From NCBI GenBank assembly GCA_900318615.1, contig ONLK01000001.1, positions 47,470 to 111,469 of the forward strand: a stretch of DNA of 64,000 nucleotides. The letters run 5' to 3'. Made by a program: the position numbers and the translations under genes. The DNA is from an uncultured Eubacteriales bacterium (GTDB lineage Bacteria; Bacillota; Clostridia; Lachnospirales; Lachnospiraceae). The notes under the pieces were generated by a model, which searched no databases, was not told the DNA's origin, and saw nothing but the letters and a program-made list of their open reading frames with translations. Each line of letters opens with the position of its first letter. Within the stretch, counting starts at the first letter, position 1. Below are positions 16,327 to 25,202 of the stretch, piece by piece.

Positions 16327-16875
16327 TTACACCGGACCGAAATCCTTCAGCGGCCATACGGTAAATAAAACCTTTCCGATGATCTGGTCTGTCTCAACAT
16401 TGCTAATGGAAGGTTCGCGGCTGTCGGTGCTGTCACTGCGATTGTCGCTCATGACAAAAAATTCATTTGTTCGCAACGTGATTGCCTGGTACGCCAGACC
16501 CGGATTTTCAATCGTTCCGTAATCTTCTGCCTCTGTAAGTTCAGAGCCGTTAATATAAATTTTACCGTCTGTGATCTGAATGGTTTCGCCCGGAAGGGCA
16601 ATGATTCGTTTTATATAATTGGTGTTTTCCTGATATTTAGACGGGAATACGACGACGTCAAAGCGCTTCGGATCCGTAAAATGATAGGAAACCTTGTCCA
16701 CCAGGAGAACATCTTTCTCCTGCAGGGTCGGGTACATGCTTGAATCGGGCATGACGATACGCTCATTTACCATCCGGATCACCAGCAGGATGGCCAGTAT
16801 GATGAACAGGATGAAAATGAGCCAGCCGGCTACCACCCGGCTTTGTGATTTTCTTTTTGCTTCTCTTCTTCCCAT
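16327..16875 (-). CDS. lepB: Type I signal peptidase (active-site residues present)
   Basis: Cleaves secretory signal peptides on the outer face of the membrane. The true start is the ATG at 16875 (AGGAGGG upstream), giving 182 residues; the open frame extends to 16998 but would overlap rbgA. It has one membrane segment (about 14-35), the catalytic Ser46 in PDSSMYPTL, the general base Lys89 in NYIKRIIALPG, and the conserved SDNRSDSTDSR box. It follows rbgA and precedes rnhB. A paralogue upstream (17784-18503) lacks the same catalytic residues, so this copy should carry the activity. Confidence 0.93.
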   Translation of the reverse strand: MGRREAKRKSQSRVVAGWLIFILFIILAILLVIRMVNERIVMPDSSMYPTLQEKDVLLVDKVSYHFTDPKRFDVVVFPSKYQENTNYIKRIIALPGETIQITDGKIYINGSELTEAEDYGTIENPGLAYQAITLRTNEFFVMSDNRSDSTDSREPSISNVETDQIIGKVLFTVWPLKDFGPV

Positions 16876-16903
16876 ACCGTTCCCTCCTGAGAATATCTTA
16901 TTC

Positions 16904-17749
16904 TCAGACACCGGGAGATTCAAGCGATATTTTGCCCAGGCGGGCACTGCGGAAATCATCCAGCATGATGGCGCAGGCACGTTCTGTGTCAGGCTCATTC
17001 CCGGGCTTGACCGCTCCGCGGGCAGAGGCTATCGCGCACAGCAGCTTTGGGTAATCGAGGGACTCATCCACCCGGTATCGCCCGAAAAGAGCGTCAGGAT
17101 AGTTTTTTTTAAGATAATCGGTCAGAATATGGCAAAGCTGGACATTATCGAGAAGTTCATCCCGGATCGAACCGATCAGGGCGAGTCTTTGCCCCACGGC
17201 GGGATCTTCAAACTTCGGCCATAGGATACCGGGAGTGTCCAGAAGATTGATATCCTTATTCAGACGAATCCATTGCTGTCCACGGGTTACCCCCGGTTTA
17301 TTTCCGGTCTTCGCCGCATTTTTCCCGGCAATGGTATTGATAAAGGTAGACTTTCCGACATTCGGGATGCCGACGGCCATCGCCCGGATCGGGCGTTCCT
17401 TCATGCCTCGTTTTCTTTCGCGTTCCCGGATAGCTGCGCAGTTTTCGTTTACGAGTTCAAAAAACGGGCGGACCCATTTTTTCTCCCGGGCGTTAATGCA
17501 TATGGTCCTTTGTCCGTGATCCTCATAATAGCGTACCCACTCCCGCGTGACCGCTTCATCCGCCAGATCCGCCTTGTTTAAGAGCAAAATCCGGGCTTTA
17601 TTTTCGGAAATTCTTGAAATGTCCGGGTTCCGGCTCGAAGACGGAACGCGCGCATCTGCCAGCTCGATAACTACATCGACCAGCTTCATGTTTTCCTGCA
17701 TTTCACGTCTGGCTTTAGCCATATGTCCCGGATACCACTGATAATCCAT
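16904..17749 (-). CDS. rbgA: Ribosome biogenesis GTPase RbgA (YlqF)
   Basis: Circularly permuted GTPase needed for late 50S assembly. The 281-residue protein shows the permuted motif order: G4 LNKADLAD early, then G1 GIPNVGKSTFIN near residue 130, then G3 DTPG. The conserved N-terminal WYPGHMAKA segment is present. AGGAGG precedes the ATG. It is flanked by two signal peptidase genes, the usual clostridial neighbourhood with rplS and rnhB. Confidence 0.95.
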   Translation of the reverse strand: MDYQWYPGHMAKARREMQENMKLVDVVIELADARVPSSSRNPDISRISENKARILLLNKADLADEAVTREWVRYYEDHGQRTICINAREKKWVRPFFELVNENCAAIRERERKRGMKERPIRAMAVGIPNVGKSTFINTIAGKNAAKTGNKPGVTRGQQWIRLNKDINLLDTPGILWPKFEDPAVGQRLALIGSIRDELLDNVQLCHILTDYLKKNYPDALFGRYRVDESLDYPKLLCAIASARGAVKPGNEPDTERACAIMLDDFRSARLGKISLESPGV

Positions 17750-17783
17750 TTTTTAATTCCTCCTGCTGTAAAAAACACTCGCG

Positions 17784-18503
17784 TCAGGATTTCAGGAATC
17801 CCCGGTGGCTGGACGGGCGGATGACAAACCAGACCTTTCCCTCAATCATGCTGATATCCGTAACGCCTATATTCGAGTTGCGGCTGTCTTCGCTGTTATT
17901 ACGGTTATCGCCCAGCAGAAAATACCCGGTATCTCCCAGCGTAACCGGCTGGCTGGCAATTCCCGGGTCTGTGATCACCGGAAAATTTTTCTGTTCCAGA
18001 TATACTTCACCGTCAATATAAATCATTCCGTCCTTAATCTGAATGGTCTCCCCCGGAAGTCCGATGACTCTCCGGATCAGAGAATGACTCGACGTATTGC
18101 CGTTGGGTCTGAAGGAAACAATGTCTCCGCGCTTCGGCCCCCGGATCTGATAGGTGAGCGTATTGATCAGCACCGTATCCCCCCCGGACAGTATCGTGTC
18201 CATCCCCTGTCCGACGTTTGTGCGTGTCTGTCCGAAAAAGAACACGCAAACATACGCGATCAGGAGAACAAGGGCAATCTGAAAAATCCAGATAAAAATC
18301 CTATACGCCAGGGGACGTTTCGAACGGCGTCCTGCAATCATTTTCTGCTGCTCATCCTCCCTGCGCTTTCTTTCCCGGGGAGTCATTTCGGATTCGTCAG
18401 GCTGGGAAGAATAGGTATCCGGTCCTCCGGGGTATTCCGTTTCCGGACCGGTGCTGCCGCCATGCCGGCCGGGTCGTCTTGTATATCTGCTGGAATAATC
18501 CAT
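17784..18503 (-). CDS. Signal peptidase I homologue lacking catalytic Ser and Lys
   Basis: A 239-residue S26-family protein with a long hydrophilic N-terminus (1-63), one membrane segment (about 66-90) and a recognisable peptidase domain. The position of the catalytic Ser (SM in the active paralogue) is Gly100 in GQGMDTIL, and the catalytic Lys position is Arg144 in SLIRRVIGLPG. The fold boxes RGDIVSF, GLPGETIQI and GDNRNNSEDSR are otherwise intact, so this is not a decayed gene. Staphylococcus aureus SpsA is a known inactive paralogue beside an active one, which is a parallel. A chaperone, inhibitor or substrate-binding role is inferred only. Confidence 0.85.
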   Translation of the reverse strand: MDYSSRYTRRPGRHGGSTGPETEYPGGPDTYSSQPDESEMTPRERKRREDEQQKMIAGRRSKRPLAYRIFIWIFQIALVLLIAYVCVFFFGQTRTNVGQGMDTILSGGDTVLINTLTYQIRGPKRGDIVSFRPNGNTSSHSLIRRVIGLPGETIQIKDGMIYIDGEVYLEQKNFPVITDPGIASQPVTLGDTGYFLLGDNRNNSEDSRNSNIGVTDISMIEGKVWFVIRPSSHRGFLKS

Positions 18504-18551
18504 GTCATTCCTCCGGATCTGGGCGTCCGGCCCAAATCATCTGCATACGAA

Positions 18552-18575
18552 AAGAGAGACAGAAAACTCTGTCTC
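18552..18575 (-). terminator. Probable terminator or attenuator after rplS
   Basis: A 7-bp stem (18556-18562 with 18569-18575, GAGACAG / CTGTCTC) and, on the minus strand, a short TCTTTTCG tail. It begins 19 nt after the rplS stop and precedes the signal peptidase homologue by about 50 nt. The stem is short, so partial read-through is likely. Confidence 0.6.
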
Positions 18576-18594
18576 CCCCGACACATCCTGAAAG

Positions 18595-18942
18595 TTACTG
18601 AACACTTGCCTTAACCTTTGTAGCCTTGCCGACACGGTCTCTCAGATAATTCAGCTTTGCACGTCTTACCTTACCGGCCCGAACAACTTCAATCTTCTCA
18701 ACACGCGGAGAATGAAGCGGCCAGGTTCTTTCAACGCCTACACCGTTTGAGGTTTTTCTAACTGTAAAGGTTGCGCGGTTGCTTCCGCCCTGCTTTTTAA
18801 TTACAACGCCTTCGAAAACCTGAATTCTTTCACGGTTTCCTTCCTTAATCAGTGCGGAAACTCTTACCGTATCGCCTACCTTAAACTCATCAACATGTTC
18901 TTTCAGCTGAGCATCCTCGATGCTCCTGATAATGTCTTCCAT
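18595..18942 (-). CDS. rplS: 50S ribosomal protein L19
   Basis: Ribosomal protein at the 30S-50S interface. The 115-residue length and the segments [31 protein letters not shown] and [13 protein letters not shown] are diagnostic. It is the last ribosomal gene after trmD, but is separated by 163 nt holding a likely promoter, so it probably has its own transcript as well. Confidence 0.97.
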   Translation of the reverse strand: MEDIIRSIEDAQLKEHVDEFKVGDTVRVSALIKEGNRERIQVFEGVVIKKQGGSNRATFTVRKTSNGVGVERTWPLHSPRVEKIEVVRAGKVRRAKLNYLRDRVGKATKVKASVQ

Positions 18943-19022
18943 TGTGGGTACCTCCCTGAAATATAGATGTTCTTAATGCACGAAACTGCAACAGAGGACC
19001 ATCGGTGATTACAACGCGTATT

Positions 19023-19051
19023 ATTTTATCATGTGCCGGGATGCAATGCAA
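19023..19051 (-). promoter_or_regulatory. Candidate promoter for rplS
   Basis: Minus-strand TTGCAT (19051-19046), a 17-nt spacer and TAAAAT (19028-19023). The -10 is good and the -35 weak. A leader of about 70 nt would follow. A GTGCCGG/CCGGCAC inverted repeat overlaps the region, and I could not assign a known ribosomal-protein leader structure to it. Confidence 0.5.
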
Positions 19052-19105
19052 GCGAAAATGCGCTCTCAACCGGCACCAATTTCGTTCGTTTCTCCAGGCC
19101 TGTCT

Positions 19106-19849
19106 TCAGTTTTCCTGCACCCGAATTTCGGAAAGTGCTTTCCGGTCCTGTGGGCTGAGCTGTACCTTTTCCAGTAATTCCGGACGCATCCTGAAGGTGC
19201 GCTCCAACGAACGGTCACGGCGCCAGCGGTCCACCCGGGCATGATCTCCCGAGGTGAGAATGGGCGGTACCTGCTTATGGTGCCAGATATCCGGGCGCGT
19301 ATACTGCGGATACTCCAGCAGTCCGTCCTCAAAGCTTTCGGTTACCGCCGAATCGGAATTGCTGAGTACGCCGGGAACCAGCCGCGAAATGGCATCCATC
19401 ATTACCATAGCCGGAAGCTCTCCGCCGGTCAGCACATAGTCTCCGATCGATACGGGGTCGGTCACGATTTCCTCCAGGACGCGCTCATCCACACCCTCAT
19501 AATGACCGCACAGAAAGATCAGATCCTCACCGTCCGCCAGTTCATGCGCCATCCTCTGATTAAAAACACGCCCCTGCGGCGTCAGGAAAACCGTGCGCAC
19601 CGGATGGCCTATTCGATCGGCCACGCTTTTCCAGCTGCGGTAAACAGGTTCTGCCTGCATGATCATCCCGGCTCCGCCGCCGTAGGAGTAATCGTCCACC
19701 CGGCCTTTGCGATGTTCCTCCGCGAAATCGCGGATATTTACCGTTTCCAGAGTAATCAGTCCTTTATCCATCGCCCGGCCGGTAATGGAAGTATGCATTC
19801 CGCCCGCGATCATCTCAGGAAAAAGTGTGAGTACGTGAAAATTCATCAT
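19106..19849 (-). CDS. trmD: tRNA (guanine-37-N1) methyltransferase
   Basis: SAM-dependent m1G37 methylation of tRNAs, preventing frameshifts. The 247-residue protein has the trefoil-knot SPOUT motifs: FLCGHYEGVDERV, VSIGDYVLTGGELP and DAISRLVPGVLS. It follows rimM by 33 nt in the standard rpsP-khpA-rimM-trmD order. Two adjacent ATGs could serve as start. Confidence 0.97.
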   Translation of the reverse strand: MMNFHVLTLFPEMIAGGMHTSITGRAMDKGLITLETVNIRDFAEEHRKGRVDDYSYGGGAGMIMQAEPVYRSWKSVADRIGHPVRTVFLTPQGRVFNQRMAHELADGEDLIFLCGHYEGVDERVLEEIVTDPVSIGDYVLTGGELPAMVMMDAISRLVPGVLSNSDSAVTESFEDGLLEYPQYTRPDIWHHKQVPPILTSGDHARVDRWRRDRSLERTFRMRPELLEKVQLSPQDRKALSEIRVQEN

Positions 19850-19882
19850 GATTCGGTATCTCTCCTTTGTCCTTCGGACCGG

Positions 19883-20404
19883 TCAGTTCAGCAGGCCCGG
19901 GATCACATGGATGGTAACTGTTCCGGCATCAAAGTTAATGTTCCGGATAAAAACCGGCACATTGGGGATCAGGACTTCCTTTCCTTCACGTTCTACGACA
20001 TACAGATCATTCCCGACAGCTTCCATAATATCCCTGACAGTACCGATTTCTGTTCCGTTTTCATCGACAGCCTTCAGGCCGACCAGATCCGCTGTATATA
20101 CCCGGTTTTCACCGGGATCCGGTGCTTCCAGCCGTTTCACCCACAGCTCAAAGCCAATCAGCTTCCGTGCTTCCTCCGGTGAGTCAGTTCCTTCAAAATG
20201 GACGATGACCATATTCTTAAAGAAACGGACAGACTCCACCTTCAGATCTCTTCCGCCCTCCTGCAGACGGACGCCCGGGCGAACCGCCTTTACCTGTTTT
20301 ATTTTTTTAAAGCAGTCGGCACTGTCCGTAAAGGGAAATACCTTTACTTCTCCCTTTAATCCGTGAACGGATGTGACGGCGCCGACACGAAGATTTTCAG
20401 TCAT
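19883..20404 (-). CDS. rimM: 16S rRNA processing protein RimM
   Basis: Assembly factor that binds S19 and matures the 30S head. The 173-residue protein has the N-terminal RimM barrel (VGAVTSVHGLKGEVKVFPFTD) and a C-terminal PRC barrel with LIPNVPVFIRNINF. It lies between khpA and trmD; a large GC hairpin separates it from khpA. Confidence 0.95.
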   Translation of the reverse strand: MTENLRVGAVTSVHGLKGEVKVFPFTDSADCFKKIKQVKAVRPGVRLQEGGRDLKVESVRFFKNMVIVHFEGTDSPEEARKLIGFELWVKRLEAPDPGENRVYTADLVGLKAVDENGTEIGTVRDIMEAVGNDLYVVEREGKEVLIPNVPVFIRNINFDAGTVTIHVIPGLLN

Positions 20405-20430
20405 AACATTCCCCGAAATTATTTAAACGA

Positions 20431-20482
20431 AAAGCGCCGGAAGGAATGGTTTCCTGTAAACGAAAAACCTTTCCTGCGGCGC
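20431..20482 (-). terminator. Large hairpin between khpA and rimM
   Basis: The arms GCGCCG (20434-20439) and CGGCGC (20477-20482) are extended inward by imperfect GAAGG/CCTTTCC pairing, and TTTTCGTTT follows on the minus strand. It lies within the ribosome-maturation operon, so it may attenuate rimM-trmD relative to rpsP or act as a processing site. Confidence 0.55.
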
Positions 20483-20490
20483 GCATGAGA

Positions 20491-20721
20491 TCACTGCAGT
20501 ATATCAACAATAACCTTTTTATCCATCTTCGATGCTGCAGCTATTACAATAGCTCTGATCGCCTGTGCAATCCTCCCCTGCTTCCCAATTACCTTACCCA
20601 TATCAGACGGGGCAACACGGAGCTCGATCACAATAGCTTTCTTTGTTTCCTTTTCGGTAACGACAACCTGGCTCGGATCATCCACAAGAGATTTTGCGAT
20701 TACTTCAACTATTTCTTTCAT
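20491..20721 (-). CDS. khpA: KH-domain RNA-binding protein KhpA
   Basis: A 76-residue single KH domain (YlqC). It shows the GxxG loop in GKQGRIAQAIR, preceded by RVAPSDMGKVI. KhpA partners KhpB to bind RNA and influence cell division and elongation in Firmicutes. It lies 14 nt after rpsP, the canonical location. Confidence 0.95.
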   Translation of the reverse strand: MKEIVEVIAKSLVDDPSQVVVTEKETKKAIVIELRVAPSDMGKVIGKQGRIAQAIRAIVIAAASKMDKKVIVDILQ

Positions 20722-20735
20722 TAGCTGCGCACCTC

Positions 20736-20990
20736 TTATTTAACGATTCCAGCTGCTTTCAGAAGTTTTGCAACTACTTCTGTGGGCTGTGCACCTGCAG
20801 CAAGCCACTTTTTCGTCTCCTCCTCATCAAATTTATAAGCGCTCGGCTCCTGAGAGGGATCGTAAGTACCAATCTCAGCGATGCATCTTCCGTCTCTCGG
20901 AGATCTGGAATCTGCTACGATGATTCTATAGAAAGGAGCTTTCTTCTGTCCCATTCTTCTCAATCTGATTTTTACTGCCATTTTTTTCAC
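20736..20990 (-). CDS. rpsP: 30S ribosomal protein S16
   Basis: An 84-residue S16 with the typical start [21 protein letters not shown] and [16 protein letters not shown]. It follows ffh by 92 nt and starts the rpsP-khpA-rimM-trmD block. A strong GGAGG precedes its ATG. Confidence 0.98.
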   Translation of the reverse strand: MKKMAVKIRLRRMGQKKAPFYRIIVADSRSPRDGRCIAEIGTYDPSQEPSAYKFDEEETKKWLAAGAQPTEVVAKLLKAAGIVK

Positions 20991-21082
20991 CTCCTTATTC
21001 CTTCGGATATATGTAAAGGTCCGTGCGGAAGGGATAATGCCTCCTTACTGAAACCTGTTTACCATTATTCCATTCAAAGCCG

Positions 21083-22441
21083 TCAGAACGGAAGCCTGAA
21101 TTTTCCGCCGAAGCCGCCCCGTTTGCCCTTGCCCTTCATCATGCCGCCATACTGCTTCATGAATTTGCGGGCTTCCATAAACTGTTTTACCAGCTGGTTG
21201 ACTTCCCTGATGTCCACGCCGGCGCCCCGGGCAATCCGCTGCTTTCGCGAGACGTTCAGGATGTCCGGATTGGCTCGTTCCTGCGCTGTCATGGAAAGTA
21301 TAATTGCTTCCGTACGGTTCATCTGCTTTTCATCGACCGATCCCTCCAGCTGCTGCATCTGGGCCGGGCTGACGTTCGGCATCATGGAAAGCACCTTCTG
21401 CATGCCGCCCATCTTCCTCATCTGGTTCAGGCTGTCAAGATAGTCATCAAATCCGAAGGAAGCCTTTTTCAGCTTCTGCTCCATCTTTCGGGCCTGCTCC
21501 TCATCGATGCTTTCCTGAGCCTTCTCGATCAGGCTCATCACATCGCCCATGCCGAGGATCCGGGAAGCCATGCGGTCCGGATGAAACTGTTCCAGGTCCG
21601 TAAATTTTTCACCCATACCCGCGTAGTAAATCGGTCGTCCGCAGGCAGCCCGGATGGAAAGTGCGGCTCCGCCTCTCGTATCGCCGTCGAGCTTCGTGAG
21701 AATAACGCCGTCGATTCCCACCTTCTCGTTAAAACTTTCCGAAACATTAACGGCATCCTGACCGGTCATGGCATCGGCTACCAGAAGGCTGATATCTACC
21801 GGAGTACTATCCTTAATACGGACAAGTTCCTCCATCATGTTTTCATCAATCTGAAGACGGCCGGCGGTATCCAGGATCAGAACGTTAAAACCGTTTTTCT
21901 TACAGTAATCAGCTGCCTGGGAGGCAATATCCACAGGATCCGCCTTATCCCCCAGGGTGAAGACTTCCACGCCGGCTTTCTCACCGTTGATCTCAAGCTG
22001 ACGGATGGCCGCCGGACGGTAAACGTCGCAGGCTGCCAGCAGAACAGTTCTGCCCTTGCTCCTGAGCCGCGCGGCCAGCTTGGCACAGGTCGTGGTTTTG
22101 CCGGCGCCCTGCAGTCCCATCATCATAATAACGGTCAGCTGGGAGGTACTCTTAAGCTCCAGTTCCGCGGTTTCTCCCCCCATTAGTGTCACAAGCTCGT
22201 CGTTTACAATCTTGATCACCATCTGGCCGGGGTTGAGTCCGTTCATGACATCGGCGCCGACGGCTTTTTCCTGAACACTTTTTGTAAACTGCCGGACCAC
22301 CTTATAGCTTACATCCGCTTCCAGCAGGGCTAATTTAACCTCACGAAGCGCTGTTTTAACGTCCGCCTCGGTCAGTCTTCCCTTTCCGCGCAGGTTTTTG
22401 AAAACATTCTGAAGTTTTTCGGTTAAGCTCTCAAATGCCAC
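21083..22441 (-). CDS. ffh: Signal recognition particle protein Ffh
   Basis: GTPase of the signal recognition particle, targeting nascent membrane proteins to FtsY. The 452-residue protein has the N domain, a G domain with GLQGAGKTTTCAKLA (about 106-120), DTAGR and TKLDGD, and a Met-rich M domain (MRKMGGMQKVLSMMPN) ending in a basic Gly-rich tail. The start codon is GTG at 22441 with AAGGAG 8 nt upstream. It follows ylxM by 15 nt. Confidence 0.97.
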   Translation of the reverse strand: MAFESLTEKLQNVFKNLRGKGRLTEADVKTALREVKLALLEADVSYKVVRQFTKSVQEKAVGADVMNGLNPGQMVIKIVNDELVTLMGGETAELELKSTSQLTVIMMMGLQGAGKTTTCAKLAARLRSKGRTVLLAACDVYRPAAIRQLEINGEKAGVEVFTLGDKADPVDIASQAADYCKKNGFNVLILDTAGRLQIDENMMEELVRIKDSTPVDISLLVADAMTGQDAVNVSESFNEKVGIDGVILTKLDGDTRGGAALSIRAACGRPIYYAGMGEKFTDLEQFHPDRMASRILGMGDVMSLIEKAQESIDEEQARKMEQKLKKASFGFDDYLDSLNQMRKMGGMQKVLSMMPNVSPAQMQQLEGSVDEKQMNRTEAIILSMTAQERANPDILNVSRKQRIARGAGVDIREVNQLVKQFMEARKFMKQYGGMMKGKGKRGGFGGKFRLPF

Positions 22442-22456
22442 TCTTCAAACTCCTTT

Positions 22457-22786
22457 TCACAGATCGTTCAGTATTTTGTCGCAGCTCTCAATAATCCTGT
22501 TTTTGTCTCCCCGATTGGAAGAAGCCTCACTCTTGATTGTTTTTACTTCCTCCCGGATGCTCAGAAATCGTTCCACCAGCTGAAGCTTTGCTTCGTATTC
22601 CGTAAGCTGACGGTCCACGCGGCGAACAAGATCATTCACGTTCTGCCGGCTGACACCCAGAAGAGCGGCTTCATCGCTGCAGGACATATCGTTGCAGACA
22701 ACATCCTGATATATTTCCTGCTGATGCTTCGTCAGCAGTTCTCCGTAAAAGTCAAATAACAGCGTCCGGCGAACTATATCTTCCAT
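22457..22786 (-). CDS. ylxM: YlxM family DNA-binding/SRP-associated regulator
   Basis: A 109-residue winged/sigma-70 region 4-like helix-turn-helix protein. It starts RRTLLFDFYGELLTKHQQEIY, and the HTH core is EAALLGVSRQNVNDLVRR. In streptococci YlxM modulates SRP GTPase activity. It is always beside ffh, as here, and is the first gene after a strong promoter. The ribosome site is weak. Confidence 0.95.
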   Translation of the reverse strand: MEDIVRRTLLFDFYGELLTKHQQEIYQDVVCNDMSCSDEAALLGVSRQNVNDLVRRVDRQLTEYEAKLQLVERFLSIREEVKTIKSEASSNRGDKNRIIESCDKILNDL

Positions 22787-22833
22787 TCAGCGCTCACAAC
22801 CATTGAAACAAATATTAAACGGGCACTCTGCCT

Positions 22834-22862
22834 ATCATACACGGCAAAATGACGGCTGTCAA
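22834..22862 (-). promoter_or_regulatory. Promoter for ylxM-ffh-rpsP operon
   Basis: Minus-strand TTGACA (22862-22857), a 17-nt spacer and TATGAT (22839-22834): a perfect -35 and a one-mismatch -10, about 48 nt upstream of the ylxM ATG. Confidence 0.8.
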
Positions 22863-22893
22863 GTATTTTTCGTTGACAAAGTTTGCCGCCGGC

Positions 22894-24117
22894 TTACATC
22901 TGTATATCTTCTTCTTTGGGATCATATCCGTGGTCCCGGAGGGCTTTGATAATTTTCTGTTTGTGTTCCGTTCCGAAAGCTTCCAGTGTAATGGTCAGTT
23001 TTACAGCCGCACTGCGGTTAATGTTGACAAACTGGTTATGCTGCAGACGGATGACATTACCCTGCTGCTTTGCAATGACGGCGGCTACGTCCACCAGGGC
23101 ACCCGGCTTGTCCGGAAGCAGCACGGAGATCGTGAAGATACGGTCTCTTTGAATGAGGCCGTTCTGGACGACGGAGCTCATCGTGATAACATCCATATTA
23201 CCGCCGGAAAGCACGCAGACAATTTTCTTATTCTTTACATCCAGATGCTTCAGGGCCGCCACGGAAAGCAGGCCGGAGTTTTCTACAATCATCTTATGGT
23301 TCTCCACCATGTCGAGGAATGCCACAATCAGTTCATCGTCATCCACAAGAATGATATCATCCAGATTTTTCTGAAGGTACGGGAAGATCAGACTGCCTGG
23401 TGTTTTAACAGCCGTGCCGTCGGCGATGGTATTGACGGTCGGCACGGTGACCGGTTTCCCGGCTTTGAAAGACGCCGTCAGACAGGCCGCCCCGCTCGGC
23501 TCCACGCCGATCACCCTGATTTTGGGATTGAGCAGTTTGGCCAGTGTTGAAACGCCGGTTGCCAGCCCGCCTCCGCCGACCGGAACCAGAATGTAGTCAA
23601 CCAGCGGCAGTTCCTTGATAATTTCCATGGCGATGGTTCCCTGACCGGTAGCCACGGCCAGATCATCGAACGGAGGGATATAGGTATATCCCTTTTCCTG
23701 CGCCAGTTTCATGGCGTACGCCGCACTCTCGTCAAAGACATCTCCCTTAAGAATGACCTCGGCGCCGTAGCTTTTGGTGCGGTTCACCTTGATGAGCGGA
23801 GTGGTTGTGGGCATGACGATAACCGCCCTGCACCCGAATGCCCTGGCTCCGTAGGCAACGCCCTGGGCATGATTGCCGGCCGATGCGGTAATAACGCCGC
23901 GCTCCCGCTCTTCGTCTGTCATGGTGCTCATTTTGTAGTAGGCGCCGCGGATCTTGTAGGCTCCTGTCTTCTGCATGTTTTCCGGTTTCAGATAAACCTT
24001 GTTTCCGCTCTGCCGGCTGAAATATTCGCTCGGGACCAGCTTTGTCTCATTCGTAACTATGGAAACGGTCTCACATGCGTCCTCGAACGCTTCCAGTGTC
24101 AGAAATTCCTTTGTCAT
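22894..24117 (-). CDS. ilvA: Threonine ammonia-lyase (threonine deaminase) with C-terminal ACT domain
   Basis: PLP enzyme converting threonine to 2-oxobutanoate, the entry to isoleucine synthesis. The 407-residue protein has the PLP lysine in KTGAYKIRGAYYK, the phosphate loop VPVGGGGLATGV and one C-terminal ACT domain (about 325-400), a layout shared by short clostridial biosynthetic and catabolic enzymes. The gene lies between ftsY and ylxM, which is not its usual place; a separate ilv/leu set is at 59736-63363. The ACT domain suggests allosteric control. Confidence 0.93.
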   Translation of the reverse strand: MTKEFLTLEAFEDACETVSIVTNETKLVPSEYFSRQSGNKVYLKPENMQKTGAYKIRGAYYKMSTMTDEERERGVITASAGNHAQGVAYGARAFGCRAVIVMPTTTPLIKVNRTKSYGAEVILKGDVFDESAAYAMKLAQEKGYTYIPPFDDLAVATGQGTIAMEIIKELPLVDYILVPVGGGGLATGVSTLAKLLNPKIRVIGVEPSGAACLTASFKAGKPVTVPTVNTIADGTAVKTPGSLIFPYLQKNLDDIILVDDDELIVAFLDMVENHKMIVENSGLLSVAALKHLDVKNKKIVCVLSGGNMDVITMSSVVQNGLIQRDRIFTISVLLPDKPGALVDVAAVIAKQQGNVIRLQHNQFVNINRSAAVKLTITLEAFGTEHKQKIIKALRDHGYDPKEEDIQM

Positions 24118-24181
24118 ATACCTTTTCCTCTTTTCAGTTTTCCCTTATTCCAAAGAACCTGTGTCCGCCGCTTCCTTTCAA

Positions 24182-25126
24182 TTACGATTCGGAAACGTCA
24201 AACAGGGCGTTGATAAAATCATCAGCGTTGAATTTCTGCAAATCATCGATCTGCTCGCCGACACCGATATATTTAACCGGGATGCCAAGCTGGGAATGAA
24301 TGGCCACGGCAATGCCTCCCTTGGCGGTTCCGTCCAGTTTGGTCAGAATGATACCCGTCACATCGGTAACCTCCCTGAACTCCTTTGCCTGGGAAAGCGC
24401 ATTCTGTCCGGTCGTTCCGTCAAGCACCACCAGGGTTTCCTTATAGGCTTCCGGATATTCACGGTCAATGATCCGGTTAATTTTAGAAAGCTCGTTCATC
24501 AGGTTCTTCTTGTTATGAAGACGCCCGGCCGTATCACACAGCAGCACATCCACATTTCTGGCCTTCGCCGCTGTGATCGCGTCATACACAACCGAGCCAG
24601 GGTCGGAACCTTCCTGACCGCGTATAATATCTACCCCGGCACGGTCCGCCCATTCCTGGAGCTGTTCCGCTGCTGCTGCGCGGAAGGTATCCGCCGCTGC
24701 CAGCATGACTTTCTTTCCCTCATCCTTCAAAAGACCGGCCAGTTTTCCGACACTTGTTGTTTTCCCTACACCGTTTACGCCCACCACAAGCACAACGGAT
24801 TTACGTCTCTCGAACTCGTAATCCGTATCGCAGACCTTCATTTCATCGCGGATACTGTCAATCAGCAGCTGTTTGCATTTCTGCGGATCCCTGATTCTCT
24901 GATCCCGGACCTTCTGCTTCAGATCCTGCATGATGGACTCCGTGGCCGTGATGCCGATATCGCCCATAATCAGCGTCTCTTCTATTTCATCGTAAAAATC
25001 GTCATCGATGCTTGCATAGCCGGTAAAAATGTTATCAAAACCGGCCACAATATTATCTCTTGTCTTGCTCAGCCCGCTTACCAGACGGGAGAAAAAACCC
25101 TTTTTCTTTTCCTGCTGCTCTGCCAT
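24182..25126 (-). CDS. ftsY: Signal recognition particle receptor FtsY
   Basis: Membrane-associated GTPase receptor that docks Ffh-ribosome complexes. The 314-residue protein is the short form with no long acidic A domain; it has a basic start, the NG domain with [21 protein letters not shown] and [10 protein letters not shown]. It follows smc by 76 nt, in which an extended -10 promoter sits. The order rnc-smc-ftsY is standard. Confidence 0.96.
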   Translation of the reverse strand: MAEQQEKKKGFFSRLVSGLSKTRDNIVAGFDNIFTGYASIDDDFYDEIEETLIMGDIGITATESIMQDLKQKVRDQRIRDPQKCKQLLIDSIRDEMKVCDTDYEFERRKSVVLVVGVNGVGKTTSVGKLAGLLKDEGKKVMLAAADTFRAAAAEQLQEWADRAGVDIIRGQEGSDPGSVVYDAITAAKARNVDVLLCDTAGRLHNKKNLMNELSKINRIIDREYPEAYKETLVVLDGTTGQNALSQAKEFREVTDVTGIILTKLDGTAKGGIAVAIHSQLGIPVKYIGVGEQIDDLQKFNADDFINALFDVSES

Positions 25127-25167
25127 AACATCACTCCCTGTAGCTATAAAACAATTTTCCTAATGGG

Positions 25168-25176
25168 ATTATAGCA
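25168..25176 (-). promoter_or_regulatory. Extended -10 promoter for ftsY
   Basis: Minus-strand TGC-TATAAT (25176-25168): a perfect -10 with the TG extension that can compensate for the absence of a clear -35. It lies 42 nt upstream of the ftsY ATG. Confidence 0.6.
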
Positions 25177-25202
25177 TAGACACCGGTTTATTAATTATAT
25201 TT

